64,000 bases of DNA. It comes from Cryobacterium psychrophilum (lineage in GTDB: Bacteria > Actinomycetota > Actinomycetes > Actinomycetales > Microbacteriaceae). The DNA is taken from contig NZ_SODI01000001.1 of assembly GCF_004365915.1 (NCBI RefSeq), positions 744,001-808,000 on the forward strand. Direction: 5' to 3'. This document shows positions 32,770 to 41,151 of the stretch, piece by piece (within the stretch, counting starts at the first letter, position 1; each line of letters opens with the position of its first letter). The notes below the pieces were generated by a model, which worked only from the letters and a program-made list of their open reading frames with translations, ran no database searches and was not told the origin of the DNA. The position numbers and the translations under genes were made by a program.

Positions 32770-34315
32770 CTAGCCTTTCGGCTCGTCCCGGCCGTCGAGG
32801 GCGAGGATTTGCTCTTCGACGTCACCGCCGTAGCCTTCCTTCTGGGGGTCGCCGTGCAGCCCACCGGAGATCGCGTACTCCTCCTCGGGCGAGAGCACGA
32901 GGCGCTTGCGTCCGTACACCGCGAAGATGACGAGCATGACGATGTAGACCACGGCGATCGCGGCAATGGCCGGCCGGGCCGGTTCATTGATGAAGAACCC
33001 GAAGAAGATCGCGAGCGAGAGGACACCGCCGATGATCGCGCCGGGAACGCCCCACGGGCTCCGGTACGGCCGGTTCGCGTTCGGGAACTTCTTCCTCAGG
33101 ATCAGGAACGAGACCATCTGCAGCACGTAGGCGATCACCGCACCCCAAACAGCGATGTTCAGCACGATCGCGCCCGCCACGCCACCTGCCCCGCCGAGGG
33201 AGTCCACGAGCACGAGCGCCACGAATCCGATGACGGCACCGACCAGCAGGGCGACCGCGGGGGTCTGGCGCTTGCCGGTGAGCGAGAGGAACTTCGGGTA
33301 GTAGCCGGCCCGCGAGAGCGAGTACATGTTGCGCCCGTAGGCGAACATGATCCCCTGCAGCGACGCGAGCAGCCCGATCAGGGCGAACAGGGCCAGCGCG
33401 GCCGCGGCCTGGTCCCCGACGATGGCGCGGAAGCCATCGAGGAGGGGTTCGCCAGACTCTGCGGTCTTGGATGCGCCGACGATGCCCGTGTTCAGGAACA
33501 GCACCAGGAGACCCGTGATGATCAGTGTTGTGCGGGCGATCAGCCCGGCCTTGGGGATGTCACGGACGGGGTTGTGCGCCTCTTCCGCGGCGAGCGGGAG
33601 TTCCTCGATGCCGAGGAAGAACCACATCGCGTAGGGAAGCGCGAACAGGATCGGGATCACGCCGTGCGGCAGGAATGACGACTGGCCGGGATCCGGAGCG
33701 ATGTCGAAGAGGTTGTCCCAGCTGAACAGCCCGGAGAGTGCCGCCATTGCCGAGAAGACGAGCAGGATGGCGATCGAGAGTATGGCCACGATGATGGCGA
33801 ATTTGAATGAGATGGCGGCGCCGGCGGAGTTGAGTCCGATGAACACGACGTACAGGATCGCCCACCAGACCGGGGCCGGCAGCGAGACGCCCAGCAGCTC
33901 GCTGGTGATGCCATCCGCATAGGCCGCCGAGAAGTACACGATGACCGCCGTGGTGGCGACGTATTCGATCGTCTCGGCCAGGCCGGTGACGAAACCGCCC
34001 CACGGCCCCATTGCCGCTCGGGCGAAGGAATAGGCGCCGCCCGTGTGCGGCATGGCCGAGGCCATCTCGCCGATGCTGAAGCATCATGCCGTAGTACATG
34101 ACGATCAGCAGGGCAAAGGCGATCAGCATTCCACCGAAGCCGGCGAAGCCGATGCCGAAGTTCCAGCCGGAGAAGTCCCCCGAAATGACCGCCGCCACGG
34201 CGAGGCCCCAGAGGCCCCAGATCCCGGCGGTGCGTTTGAGGGTGCGCTTCTCGAAATACCCCGCCTCAGCCGTGGTGTATTTCACCCCGGAGACGTTCAG
34301 CGTGTCTTTGGACAT
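32770..34315 (-). pseudogene. eat: Ethanolamine-type APC permease, broken by a +1 frameshift
   Basis: Two frames together encode one permease of about 515 residues. The N-terminal part starts at 34315 (MSKDTLNVSGVKYTTAEAGY, with GDFSGWNFGIGFAGFGGMLI) and reads to VMYYGMM. The rest (FSIGEMASAMPHTGGAYSFA onward) is in another frame to the stop at 32770. Removing the one base at 34081 restores a continuous family-like sequence. GDFSGWNFGI and MPHTGGAYSF are typical of ethanolamine permeases of the APC superfamily. The rest of the gene is intact, with no other lesion. It is divergent from the ligase gene and would import that pathway's substrate. A sequencing error, recent inactivation or recoding are all possible. 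Confidence 0.8.
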
Positions 34316-34483
34316 CCTGTTTCCTTTGCGCTCTGGTTGCGCGCGCCGACGGGTCGAACACACAACACTGTGAGAATCCTTGGGGCGACAATACGGGAAT
34401 CAATGGTTGTTGACGAGACATAAGCGATATCTTTTTTCCCATGCCACGGGAATAATTCTGGCCGAGCTCCACATCATCTGTGA

Positions 34484-34508
34484 TCTAATGGTTGAAAAGT
34501 GCACCATT
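34484..34508 (+). promoter_or_regulatory. Possible -10 box and GntR-type operator upstream of the ligase gene
   Basis: TCTAAT (34484-34489) matches a -10 box at 5/6, though no clear -35 is seen. AATGGT (34487-34492) and ACCATT (34503-34508) form an inverted repeat with a 10-base spacer overlapping the predicted transcription start. It is a candidate site for the GntR/FadR-type repressor encoded at the end of the operon. Confidence 0.4.
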
Positions 34509-34533
34509 TGACTGGCTCAATGAGGAGAAGTTC

Positions 34534-35901
34534 ATGACACACCGCTCTGGCAACCTGACGCTCGATGAATTGACCGCAGACGTCGCCACGGGCGCAATAG
34601 ACACGGTCCTCGTGGCCTTCACTGACATGCAGGGGCGCCTCGTGGGCAAACGCCTCTCGGCGAGGCTCTTCCTTGAGGATGCGGCCGCTCACGGTGCGGA
34701 GTGCTGCAACTATCTGCTCGCCGTCGACGTGGACATGACCACGGTTGACGGCTATGCCATGTCGAGCTGGTCGCACGGATACGGCGACATGGTCATGCTC
34801 CCCGACCTGGCCACCCTGCGCCGCGCGCCGTGGCTTCCGGGCACCGCCCTCGTCACCGCCGACCTCCACCGGCACGACGAGTCACCCGTCGCGCCCTCCC
34901 CGCGCCAGATCCTCAAGGCCCAGCTCGAACGGCTCGCCGAACGCGGCCTGGACACCTTCGTCGCCACCGAGCTTGAATTCATCGTCTTCGATGACGGCTA
35001 CCGGGAGGCCTGGAAGAAGGGCTACCGTGGGCTGTCCACGGCGAGCGACTACAACATCGACTACAACGTGCTGGCTTCGACCCGGATGGAGCCGCTCCTC
35101 CGCGACATCCGCAATGGAATGGATGGTGCCGGAATGTACTGCGAGGGCGTCAAGGGCGAGTGCAACCTCGGCCAGCAGGAGATCGGATTCCGGTACGCAT
35201 CCGCACTGGACACCTGCGACAACCACTCGATTTACAAGAACGGTGCAAAGGAAATCGCCGAAGCGCACGGCAAGAGCATCACCTTCATGGCGAAGTACAA
35301 CGAGAAGGAAGGCAACAGCTGCCACATCCACATCAGCCTCCGTGGAACCGATGGCACTGCGGTGTTCGCTGACAAGGACGCAGAGCACGGCATGTCGAAG
35401 ATGTTCCGCCATTTCATCGCCGGCCAGCTCGCCGTGATGCGTGAGCTGACCCTCTTCTCTGCACCGAACATCAACTCATACAAGCGTTACGTGCCGGGGA
35501 GTTTCGCCCCGACGGCGCTGGCCTGGGGCCTGGACAACCGCACCTGCGCACTGCGCGTGGTTGGCCAGGGGCTGGGCATGCGCGTCGAGAACCGCGTGCC
35601 GGGCGGCGACGTCAACCAGTACCTGGCGGTCAGCGCCCTCATCGCGGCCGGTCTCTACGGAATCGACAACGAGCTCGAGCTCGAGGACGCCTACGAGGGC
35701 AACGCCTACACCAGCGACGTCGCCCGTGTTCCGGGCACACTGCGCGAATCCGCGGAGCTGTTCGCGGCATCGACGTTCGCCCGTGAGGCGTTCGGCGACG
35801 AAGTGGTCGACCACTACCTCAACAACGCCGCCATCGAAGTGGCCGCCTACGACTCGGCCGTGACCGACTGGGAGAAGGTGCGTGGCTTTGAGCGCCTCTG
35901 A
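34534..35901 (+). CDS. Glutamine-synthetase-like gamma-glutamyl-amine ligase
   Basis: This 455-residue protein is of the glutamine synthetase superfamily, closest in type to gamma-glutamylpolyamine or gamma-glutamylethanolamide synthetases rather than GlnA itself. Visible motifs are VATELEFIVF (glutamate site), CEGVKGECNLGQQEI, NEKEGNSCHIHISL (ATP/metal site), INSYKRYVPGSFAP, and RVENRVPGGDVNQYLA. It ligates glutamate to an amine using ATP. The ATG at 34534 follows GAGGAG with 7 bases spacing; an upstream in-frame start lacks this. It leads a tight operon with a gamma-glutamyl hydrolase, aldehyde dehydrogenase, SDR and GntR gene. The divergent ethanolamine-type permease suggests ethanolamine as the amine (inference). 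Confidence 0.88.
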   Translation: MTHRSGNLTLDELTADVATGAIDTVLVAFTDMQGRLVGKRLSARLFLEDAAAHGAECCNYLLAVDVDMTTVDGYAMSSWSHGYGDMVMLPDLATLRRAPWLPGTALVTADLHRHDESPVAPSPRQILKAQLERLAERGLDTFVATELEFIVFDDGYREAWKKGYRGLSTASDYNIDYNVLASTRMEPLLRDIRNGMDGAGMYCEGVKGECNLGQQEIGFRYASALDTCDNHSIYKNGAKEIAEAHGKSITFMAKYNEKEGNSCHIHISLRGTDGTAVFADKDAEHGMSKMFRHFIAGQLAVMRELTLFSAPNINSYKRYVPGSFAPTALAWGLDNRTCALRVVGQGLGMRVENRVPGGDVNQYLAVSALIAAGLYGIDNELELEDAYEGNAYTSDVARVPGTLRESAELFAASTFAREAFGDEVVDHYLNNAAIEVAAYDSAVTDWEKVRGFERL

Positions 35902-36631
35902 TCGGCCCGTTATCGGCCTGACCACGTACCTCGAACGGGCACAGACCGGCGTCTGGGATGTTCCGGCCGCGTTCCTCCCCCAGGCATACTTCGAGGCCGT
36001 CACGAGGGCAGGTGGCATCGCGGTGCTGCTGCCGCCCCAGCCGGTCAGCCCCGAGATCGCGAGCCGCGTGCTTCAGGGCCTCGACGGATTGATCATTACC
36101 GGCGGCAAGGATCTCGACCCGGCGCGCTATGGACAGGAGGCTCACCCGGCCACGGACGAGCCCCGGCGCGACCGCGACGCGTGGGAAGACGAACTTCTCC
36201 GCCAGGCGATCGACCATGACCTTCCGTTCCTCGGCATCTGCCGGGGCGCACAGGTGCTCAACGTTGCCCTCGGCGGCAGCCTGCACCAGCACCTGCCTGA
36301 CGTTATCGGTCACACCACCTACCAGGCCGGCGGCGGCATCTTCAATCGCGTGACGGTCGAAGTCGAGGTGGAGTCGCGGCTTCAGGTGATGCTCGGTGGC
36401 CGGCCGGAACCCCTGGCCGTGCCGGTGTACCACCACCAGTCCATCGACCGCATCGCCGAGGGACTCGTTGTCTCGGCGCGCACGAGTGACGGTGTGATCC
36501 AGGCCGTCGAGCTGCCGACGGTTGCCTTCGGGGTGGCCGTGCAGTGGCATCCGGAGGAAGCACCGGAGGACATCCGGCTGTTCGAGGGCCTTGTGGACGC
36601 GGCCCGAAACTACCGAAAGGCACGCGCGTGA
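35882..36631 (+). CDS. PuuD-like gamma-glutamyl hydrolase (class I glutamine amidotransferase fold)
   Basis: This 249-residue peptidase C26-type hydrolase has catalytic Cys120 in LGICRGAQVLN, with His223 and Glu225 in QWHPEE. LDGLIITGGKDLDPARYG is typical of PuuD, which releases glutamate from gamma-glutamyl-GABA in the putrescine pathway. It starts with GTG inside the end of the ligase gene (20-base overlap) with a GGAGAAGG ribosome site, and overlaps the next gene by four bases. In this operon it would remove the gamma-glutamyl group at the last step (inference). Confidence 0.9.
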   Translation: MALSASDRPVIGLTTYLERAQTGVWDVPAAFLPQAYFEAVTRAGGIAVLLPPQPVSPEIASRVLQGLDGLIITGGKDLDPARYGQEAHPATDEPRRDRDAWEDELLRQAIDHDLPFLGICRGAQVLNVALGGSLHQHLPDVIGHTTYQAGGGIFNRVTVEVEVESRLQVMLGGRPEPLAVPVYHHQSIDRIAEGLVVSARTSDGVIQAVELPTVAFGVAVQWHPEEAPEDIRLFEGLVDAARNYRKARA

Positions 36632-37989
36632 GCACGTATACCGTCATCAACCCCGCGAATGAGACCGAGATCGGCGTTGTCAACCTGCTCGACGTCGACG
36701 CAACGGACGAGGCTATCGCCCGGGCCGCCGTCGCACAAAAGGCCTGGGCGCTGGTTTCCCCCGCAGACAAGGCGCTGCTGCTGCGTCGTTTCGCGCAGAC
36801 CGTGGACGGAGACCTCGAAAACCTCGCCGGACTGGAGGTTCGCAACTCCGGCCATCCGATCTCGCAGGCCCGGTGGGAGGCCGGCCACGTTCGCGACGTT
36901 CTCAACTACTACTCGGCGGCGCCCGAGCGGATGTTCGGCCAGCAGATTCCCGTGGCGGGCGGTCTCAACGTGACCTTCCATGAGCCCCTCGGCGTCGTCG
37001 GCGTCATCACTCCGTGGAACTTCCCGATGACCATCGCGGCCTGGGGCTTCGCCCCGGCCCTCGCCGCAGGCAACGCCGTGCTGCTCAAGCCCGCCGAGTG
37101 GACTCCACTGACCAGCATCCGCCTGGGCGAGCTGGCACTCGACGCCGGACTGCCGGAGGGCCTGTTCCAGGTCTTGCCCGGCAGGGGGTCCGTCGTGGGC
37201 GAACGATTCGTCACCCATCCCACCGTGCGCAAGATCGTGTTCACCGGGTCGACTGCCGTGGGCAAGAAAATCATGGCCGGATGCGCCGACCAGGTCAAGC
37301 GCGTCACGCTGGAACTCGGCGGCAAGAGCGCCAACATCGTCTTCGCTGACGCCGACCTTGAGAAGGCGGCCGCAGCGGCGCCCTATGGGGTATTCGAGAA
37401 CGCCGGCCAGGACTGCTGCGCCCGCAGCCGCATCCTGGTTGAACGCAGCGCCTACGACCGGTTCATGGAACTTCTCGAACCCGCCGTCGCCGGCGTGCGC
37501 GTGGGCGACCCCGCCGACGAAGCGACCGAGATGGGTCCGCTCGTCTCGGCGAAACACCTGTCGTCGGTTCGGTCGTATGTTCCGGCCGACGCGCCGGTCG
37601 CATTCAGGGGAACCGCACCGACGGGACCGGGCTATTGGTTCGCGCCAACCGTGCTGACCCCCCAATCGCGCAAGGATCGCACGGTCACCGATGAGATCTT
37701 CGGACCCGTCGTCACCGTGCTCCCCTTCGATGACGAAGCCGATGCGATGCAGCTGGCCAATGACTCCGATTATGGCCTGTCCGGCTCCATCTGGACGAGG
37801 GACGTCGGCCGGGCCATCCGGGTGGCCCGCACCGTTGAGGCAGGCAACCTGTCGGTCAACTCGCACTCGTCCGTGCGCTACTCCACACCGTTCGGCGGGT
37901 TCAAACAATCGGGCCTCGGCCGCGAGCTCGGCCCGGACGCCCCCCTTCACTTCACCGAGACAAAGAATGTTTTCATTGCCGTCGACTAA
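36628..37989 (+). CDS. Aldehyde dehydrogenase family protein
   Basis: This 453-residue NAD(P)-dependent aldehyde dehydrogenase has the Rossmann region TPWNFPMTIAAWGFAPALAA, FTGSTAVGKK, general base Glu229 in TLELGGKSAN, and catalytic Cys263 in ENAGQDCCARSR. The start is GTG at 36628, overlapping the hydrolase stop by four bases, rather than an upstream in-frame codon within that gene. It should oxidise a gamma-glutamylated aldehyde to the acid, analogous to PuuC. With ethanolamine as substrate the product would be gamma-glutamylglycine (inference). Confidence 0.92.
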   Translation: MSTYTVINPANETEIGVVNLLDVDATDEAIARAAVAQKAWALVSPADKALLLRRFAQTVDGDLENLAGLEVRNSGHPISQARWEAGHVRDVLNYYSAAPERMFGQQIPVAGGLNVTFHEPLGVVGVITPWNFPMTIAAWGFAPALAAGNAVLLKPAEWTPLTSIRLGELALDAGLPEGLFQVLPGRGSVVGERFVTHPTVRKIVFTGSTAVGKKIMAGCADQVKRVTLELGGKSANIVFADADLEKAAAAAPYGVFENAGQDCCARSRILVERSAYDRFMELLEPAVAGVRVGDPADEATEMGPLVSAKHLSSVRSYVPADAPVAFRGTAPTGPGYWFAPTVLTPQSRKDRTVTDEIFGPVVTVLPFDDEADAMQLANDSDYGLSGSIWTRDVGRAIRVARTVEAGNLSVNSHSSVRYSTPFGGFKQSGLGRELGPDAPLHFTETKNVFIAVD

Positions 37990-38022
37990 CCAGCCCTCCC
38001 CTTCCCACCCAAGGAGCACCGA

Positions 38023-38811
38023 ATGAGCATCACCCCCATCGACCTCACGCAGCGCCTGGCCGGCAAAGTCGCCGTCATCACCGGCGGAGCGAGCGGAATC
38101 GGCCTGGCCACCGCACGGCGGTTTGCGGCCGAGGGCGCCACCGTGGTCATCGGCGACATGGACGAGGCGGCCGGCCTCGCGGCCGCCGAACTGGTCAACG
38201 GCCTGTTTGTGAAAGTCAACGTGGCAGATGAGGATCAGGTGAACGAGTTGTTCGACACCGCCGCCCGCACCTACGGCTCTGTCGACATCGCCTTCAACAA
38301 CGCCGGAATCTCCCCGCCCGAAGATGACTCAATCCTCACCACTGAGTTGCCCGCCTGGCAGAAGGTTCAGGACGTCAACCTCAAATCGGTATACTTGTGC
38401 TGCCGTGCGGCCCTCCGGCACATGGTCAAGCAGGGCAAGGGATCGATCATCAATACCGCCTCATTCGTTGCCGTGATGGGGTCGGCCACCAGCCAGATCT
38501 CGTATACCGCTTCCAAGGGCGGTGTTCTCGCCATGAGCCGTGAGCTGGGTGTGCAGTTCGCGCGTCACGGGATTCGGGTCAATGCGCTCTGCCCGGGCCC
38601 GGCCAACACCCCGCTGCTCCAGGAACTGTTCGCGAAGGACCCCGAGCGTGCGGCGCGCCGCCTCGTGCACATCCCGCTCGGACGTTTCGCCGAAGCCGAG
38701 GAACTCGCGGCCGCGGTCGCGTTCCTGGCCAGCGATGATTCGTCATTCATCACCGCGTCGACGTTCCTCGTGGACGGCGGCATCAGCTCCGCCTACACGA
38801 CACCGATGTAA
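38023..38811 (+). CDS. Short-chain dehydrogenase/reductase
   Basis: This is a 262-residue classical SDR. The cofactor motif TGGASGIG lies at residues 20-27, the acidic GDMD after beta-2 favours NAD, and NNAG is at about 91-94. The catalytic Ser lies in NTASFVAVMG, with YTASK following, and VDGGISSAY lies near the end. It starts 33 bases after the aldehyde dehydrogenase and shares one base with the GntR start. A Puu pathway would have a flavin amine oxidase at this step; an alcohol-oxidising SDR instead fits a hydroxyl substrate such as gamma-glutamylethanolamide (inference). Confidence 0.9.
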   Translation: MSITPIDLTQRLAGKVAVITGGASGIGLATARRFAAEGATVVIGDMDEAAGLAAAELVNGLFVKVNVADEDQVNELFDTAARTYGSVDIAFNNAGISPPEDDSILTTELPAWQKVQDVNLKSVYLCCRAALRHMVKQGKGSIINTASFVAVMGSATSQISYTASKGGVLAMSRELGVQFARHGIRVNALCPGPANTPLLQELFAKDPERAARRLVHIPLGRFAEAEELAAAVAFLASDDSSFITASTFLVDGGISSAYTTPM

Positions 38812-39554
38812 TGGACGAGCCGGCCGGTCTCCGCGGTGAGTCGCTGCTGCGCCCTGTGCGCGGCGGCAACTCATTCGAGGAGACCGTCCAGCGGCTTCTA
38901 CAGACGGTTCGCCTCGGCCTGGTCGGGCCAGGCGAACGGCTGCCGGCCGAACGAGAACTCGCGACAATGCTCGCGGTCAGCCGCGACACTGTGCGCGACG
39001 CGATCGCCTCCCTCAGCGACGCCGGGTACCTCGTGTCCCGGCGGGGTCGATATGGAGGGACCTTCGTCAACGATGTTCTGCCCGCACTCACTCCGGGCGC
39101 GAACCGGGACGGCGCGTTGGCGCCCGGACGCGAGCTCTCGCCGGACGCCATCGAGGACACGCTTACCCTCCGCGAGATCCTCGAGGTGGGAGCCGCACGT
39201 CACGCGGCCGGCCGCGCCCTCACTCCCAGCCAACGGGAACTGCTGTGGCTGAGCCTCGTCGAAGCGAGCGCCGCCACCGGCGACGAGTATCGCCGTCTTG
39301 ATTCGCGATTCCACCTCATGGTCGGTGAACTGGCCGGTTCGGCCTCGCTGATACCGCTCATCGCCGACGTGCGGATGCGGGTGAACGAGCTCCTCGACAC
39401 CATCCCCTCGCTCGGACCCAACATCGCCCACTCCAACACTCAGCACGAGCAGATCGCGATGGCGATTCTCACCGGCCGCCCTGATGCCGCGGCGCAGGCG
39501 ATGAGCGAGCACCTCGCCGGAACAGCCCTGCTGCTTCGCGGCTTTCTGGAATAG
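38811..39554 (+). CDS. GntR-family (FadR-type) transcriptional regulator
   Basis: This 247-residue regulator has an N-terminal winged helix (about 22-95, RLLQTVRLGLVGPGERLPAE, LAVSRDTVRDAIASLSDAGY, RRGRYGGTFV). A C-terminal FCD ligand domain follows, with the metal-binding LDSRFHLMVGELAGS and the downstream EHLAGTALLL. The ATG shares one base with the SDR stop (TAATG). As last gene of the operon it probably represses this operon and the divergent permease in the absence of substrate (inference). Confidence 0.9.
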   Translation: MDEPAGLRGESLLRPVRGGNSFEETVQRLLQTVRLGLVGPGERLPAERELATMLAVSRDTVRDAIASLSDAGYLVSRRGRYGGTFVNDVLPALTPGANRDGALAPGRELSPDAIEDTLTLREILEVGAARHAAGRALTPSQRELLWLSLVEASAATGDEYRRLDSRFHLMVGELAGSASLIPLIADVRMRVNELLDTIPSLGPNIAHSNTQHEQIAMAILTGRPDAAAQAMSEHLAGTALLLRGFLE

Positions 39555-39568
39555 CGGCGGCCGGGTCG

Positions 39569-40999
39569 CTACGCGCCGAGCAGGGCCTCGACCGGTCCGC
39601 GCACGAAGAACAGCACAAAACCAGCCGCGACAACCCAGAGCAGGGGGCTGATCTCCTTGCCCTTGCCCGAGAAGGAGCGAACGAGCACCCAGCTCACGAA
39701 TCCCGCGCCGATGCCGTTGGCGATCGAGTACGTGAGCGGCATGACGATAATGGTCAAAAAGACCGGGAGCACGATCGAGAACTCCGAGAAGTCCACGTGA
39801 CGGATCTGGGAAACCATCATGGCCCCGACGATCACGAGAGCGGCCGCGGCGACTTCAAGCGGGACAATCTCGGTCAGCGGCGTGAAGAACATGGCCGCGA
39901 GAAACAGCACGCCGGTGACGATGTTGGCCAGCCCCGTGCGTGCACCCTCGCCGATGCCCGCACCGGATTCGATGAACACGGTGTTTGACGACGCGGATGC
40001 CGCGCCCCCGGCTACCGCGCCGATGCCCTCGACGATGAGCGCTGATTTCAGGCGCGGGAAGTTACCGTTCTTATCGGCAAGGCCGGCTTCATTGGCGAGC
40101 CCGGTCATCGTGCCCATGGCATCGAAGAAGTTGGTGAAGACAAGAGTGAAGACGAGCATCACCCCGGCCAGCATGCCGATGCGGTCAAACGCGCCGAAGC
40201 TCACCTGGCCGATCAGGCTCAGGTCGGGAACGGCCATAATTTCGGTGGGCACAACCGGGGCGTTGAGGTTCCACCCATCCGGGTTCACCCCGAATGATGG
40301 GCCAACCTTGAAAATGGATTCGAGTATGACCGCGATGATCGTCGTCGCAACGATGCCGATGAGCAGGGCCGCTTTCACCTTGCGGGCCAGCAGCACACCG
40401 ATGATGACGAGGCCGATCACGAAGACCGCGGTGGGCAGGGTGGTGATGGAACCCTGGTCACCCAGCTGTACCGGCGGCGAGGCCGCGCCGCTGGACCGCA
40501 CGAATCCCGAGTCGACGAGGCCGATGAAGGCGATGAACAGTCCGATACCCACCGTGATAGCGATCTTCAACTGCCGGGGAACGGCATTGAAGATGAGTTC
40601 CCGCATGCCCGTCGAGGCCAGGATCACAATGATGACTCCGTTGATGAGCACGAGGCCCATGGCCTCGGGCCAGGTGACCTGGCCGACAACGCTCACGGCC
40701 AGGAAGGAGTTGATGCCGAGCCCGGCAGCGAAGCCGTACGGGAGGCGAGCAACGAGACCGAAGAGGATCGTCATGACCCCGGCGGTCAGCGCGGTGACCG
40801 CCGCAACCTGTGCGTTGGGCAGCCAGTTGCCGGCCACGTCAACGGCGGCCTGGTCGGCGCTGAACCCGCCGAGGATCAGCGGGTTCAAGATGACGATGTA
40901 GGCCATGGTGACGAAGGTGACCAGGCCGCCGCGCATTTCACGGGCCCACGTGGACCCGCGACTGGTGATCTCAAAATAGTTGTCGACTCTGGCCCTCAC
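39569..40999 (-). CDS. NCS2 family permease, AzgA-type (hypoxanthine/guanine/adenine)
   Basis: This 476-residue purine permease is of the AzgA/PbuG branch of NCS2. N-terminal features are YFEITSRGSTWAREMRGGLV followed by TFVTMAYIVILNPLIL. Family motifs further in are FAAGLGINSFLA, LVFTNFFDAMGTMTGLANEA with GLADKNGNFPRLK, and ASSNTVFIESGAGIGEGART. About 14 helices are predicted. It is proton-coupled in the family. It converges on the GntR gene with a 14-base gap and no clear terminator. Confidence 0.92.
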   Translation of the reverse strand: MRARVDNYFEITSRGSTWAREMRGGLVTFVTMAYIVILNPLILGGFSADQAAVDVAGNWLPNAQVAAVTALTAGVMTILFGLVARLPYGFAAGLGINSFLAVSVVGQVTWPEAMGLVLINGVIIVILASTGMRELIFNAVPRQLKIAITVGIGLFIAFIGLVDSGFVRSSGAASPPVQLGDQGSITTLPTAVFVIGLVIIGVLLARKVKAALLIGIVATTIIAVILESIFKVGPSFGVNPDGWNLNAPVVPTEIMAVPDLSLIGQVSFGAFDRIGMLAGVMLVFTLVFTNFFDAMGTMTGLANEAGLADKNGNFPRLKSALIVEGIGAVAGGAASASSNTVFIESGAGIGEGARTGLANIVTGVLFLAAMFFTPLTEIVPLEVAAAALVIVGAMMVSQIRHVDFSEFSIVLPVFLTIIVMPLTYSIANGIGAGFVSWVLVRSFSGKGKEISPLLWVVAAGFVLFFVRGPVEALLGA

Positions 41000-41151
41000 G
41001 CCGGTGGGCTTCGGGGATTCTGCTTCTGAAGTTGTTACGTTCGTGCTGGAAATTGTGTGCTCCCGGGCCGTTCGACAAGTAAATAGACGGGCTGTGTGCG
41101 CTGTGGCGTTATTGGCAAGCCCACGTGATTCTCAAATGACCAGTCTACGAC

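Noticed and set aside
32770..34065. Annotating the downstream half of the permease as a complete gene starting at MASAMPHTGG
   Set aside because: This would lack the first helices and the substrate-binding GDFSGWNFGI segment, which are present upstream in another frame; a frameshifted single gene explains both parts.
34534..35901. Calling the ligase the housekeeping glutamine synthetase GlnA
   Set aside because: Its operon context with PuuD-like hydrolase, aldehyde dehydrogenase and SDR, and its sequence type, fit a gamma-glutamyl-amine ligase instead.
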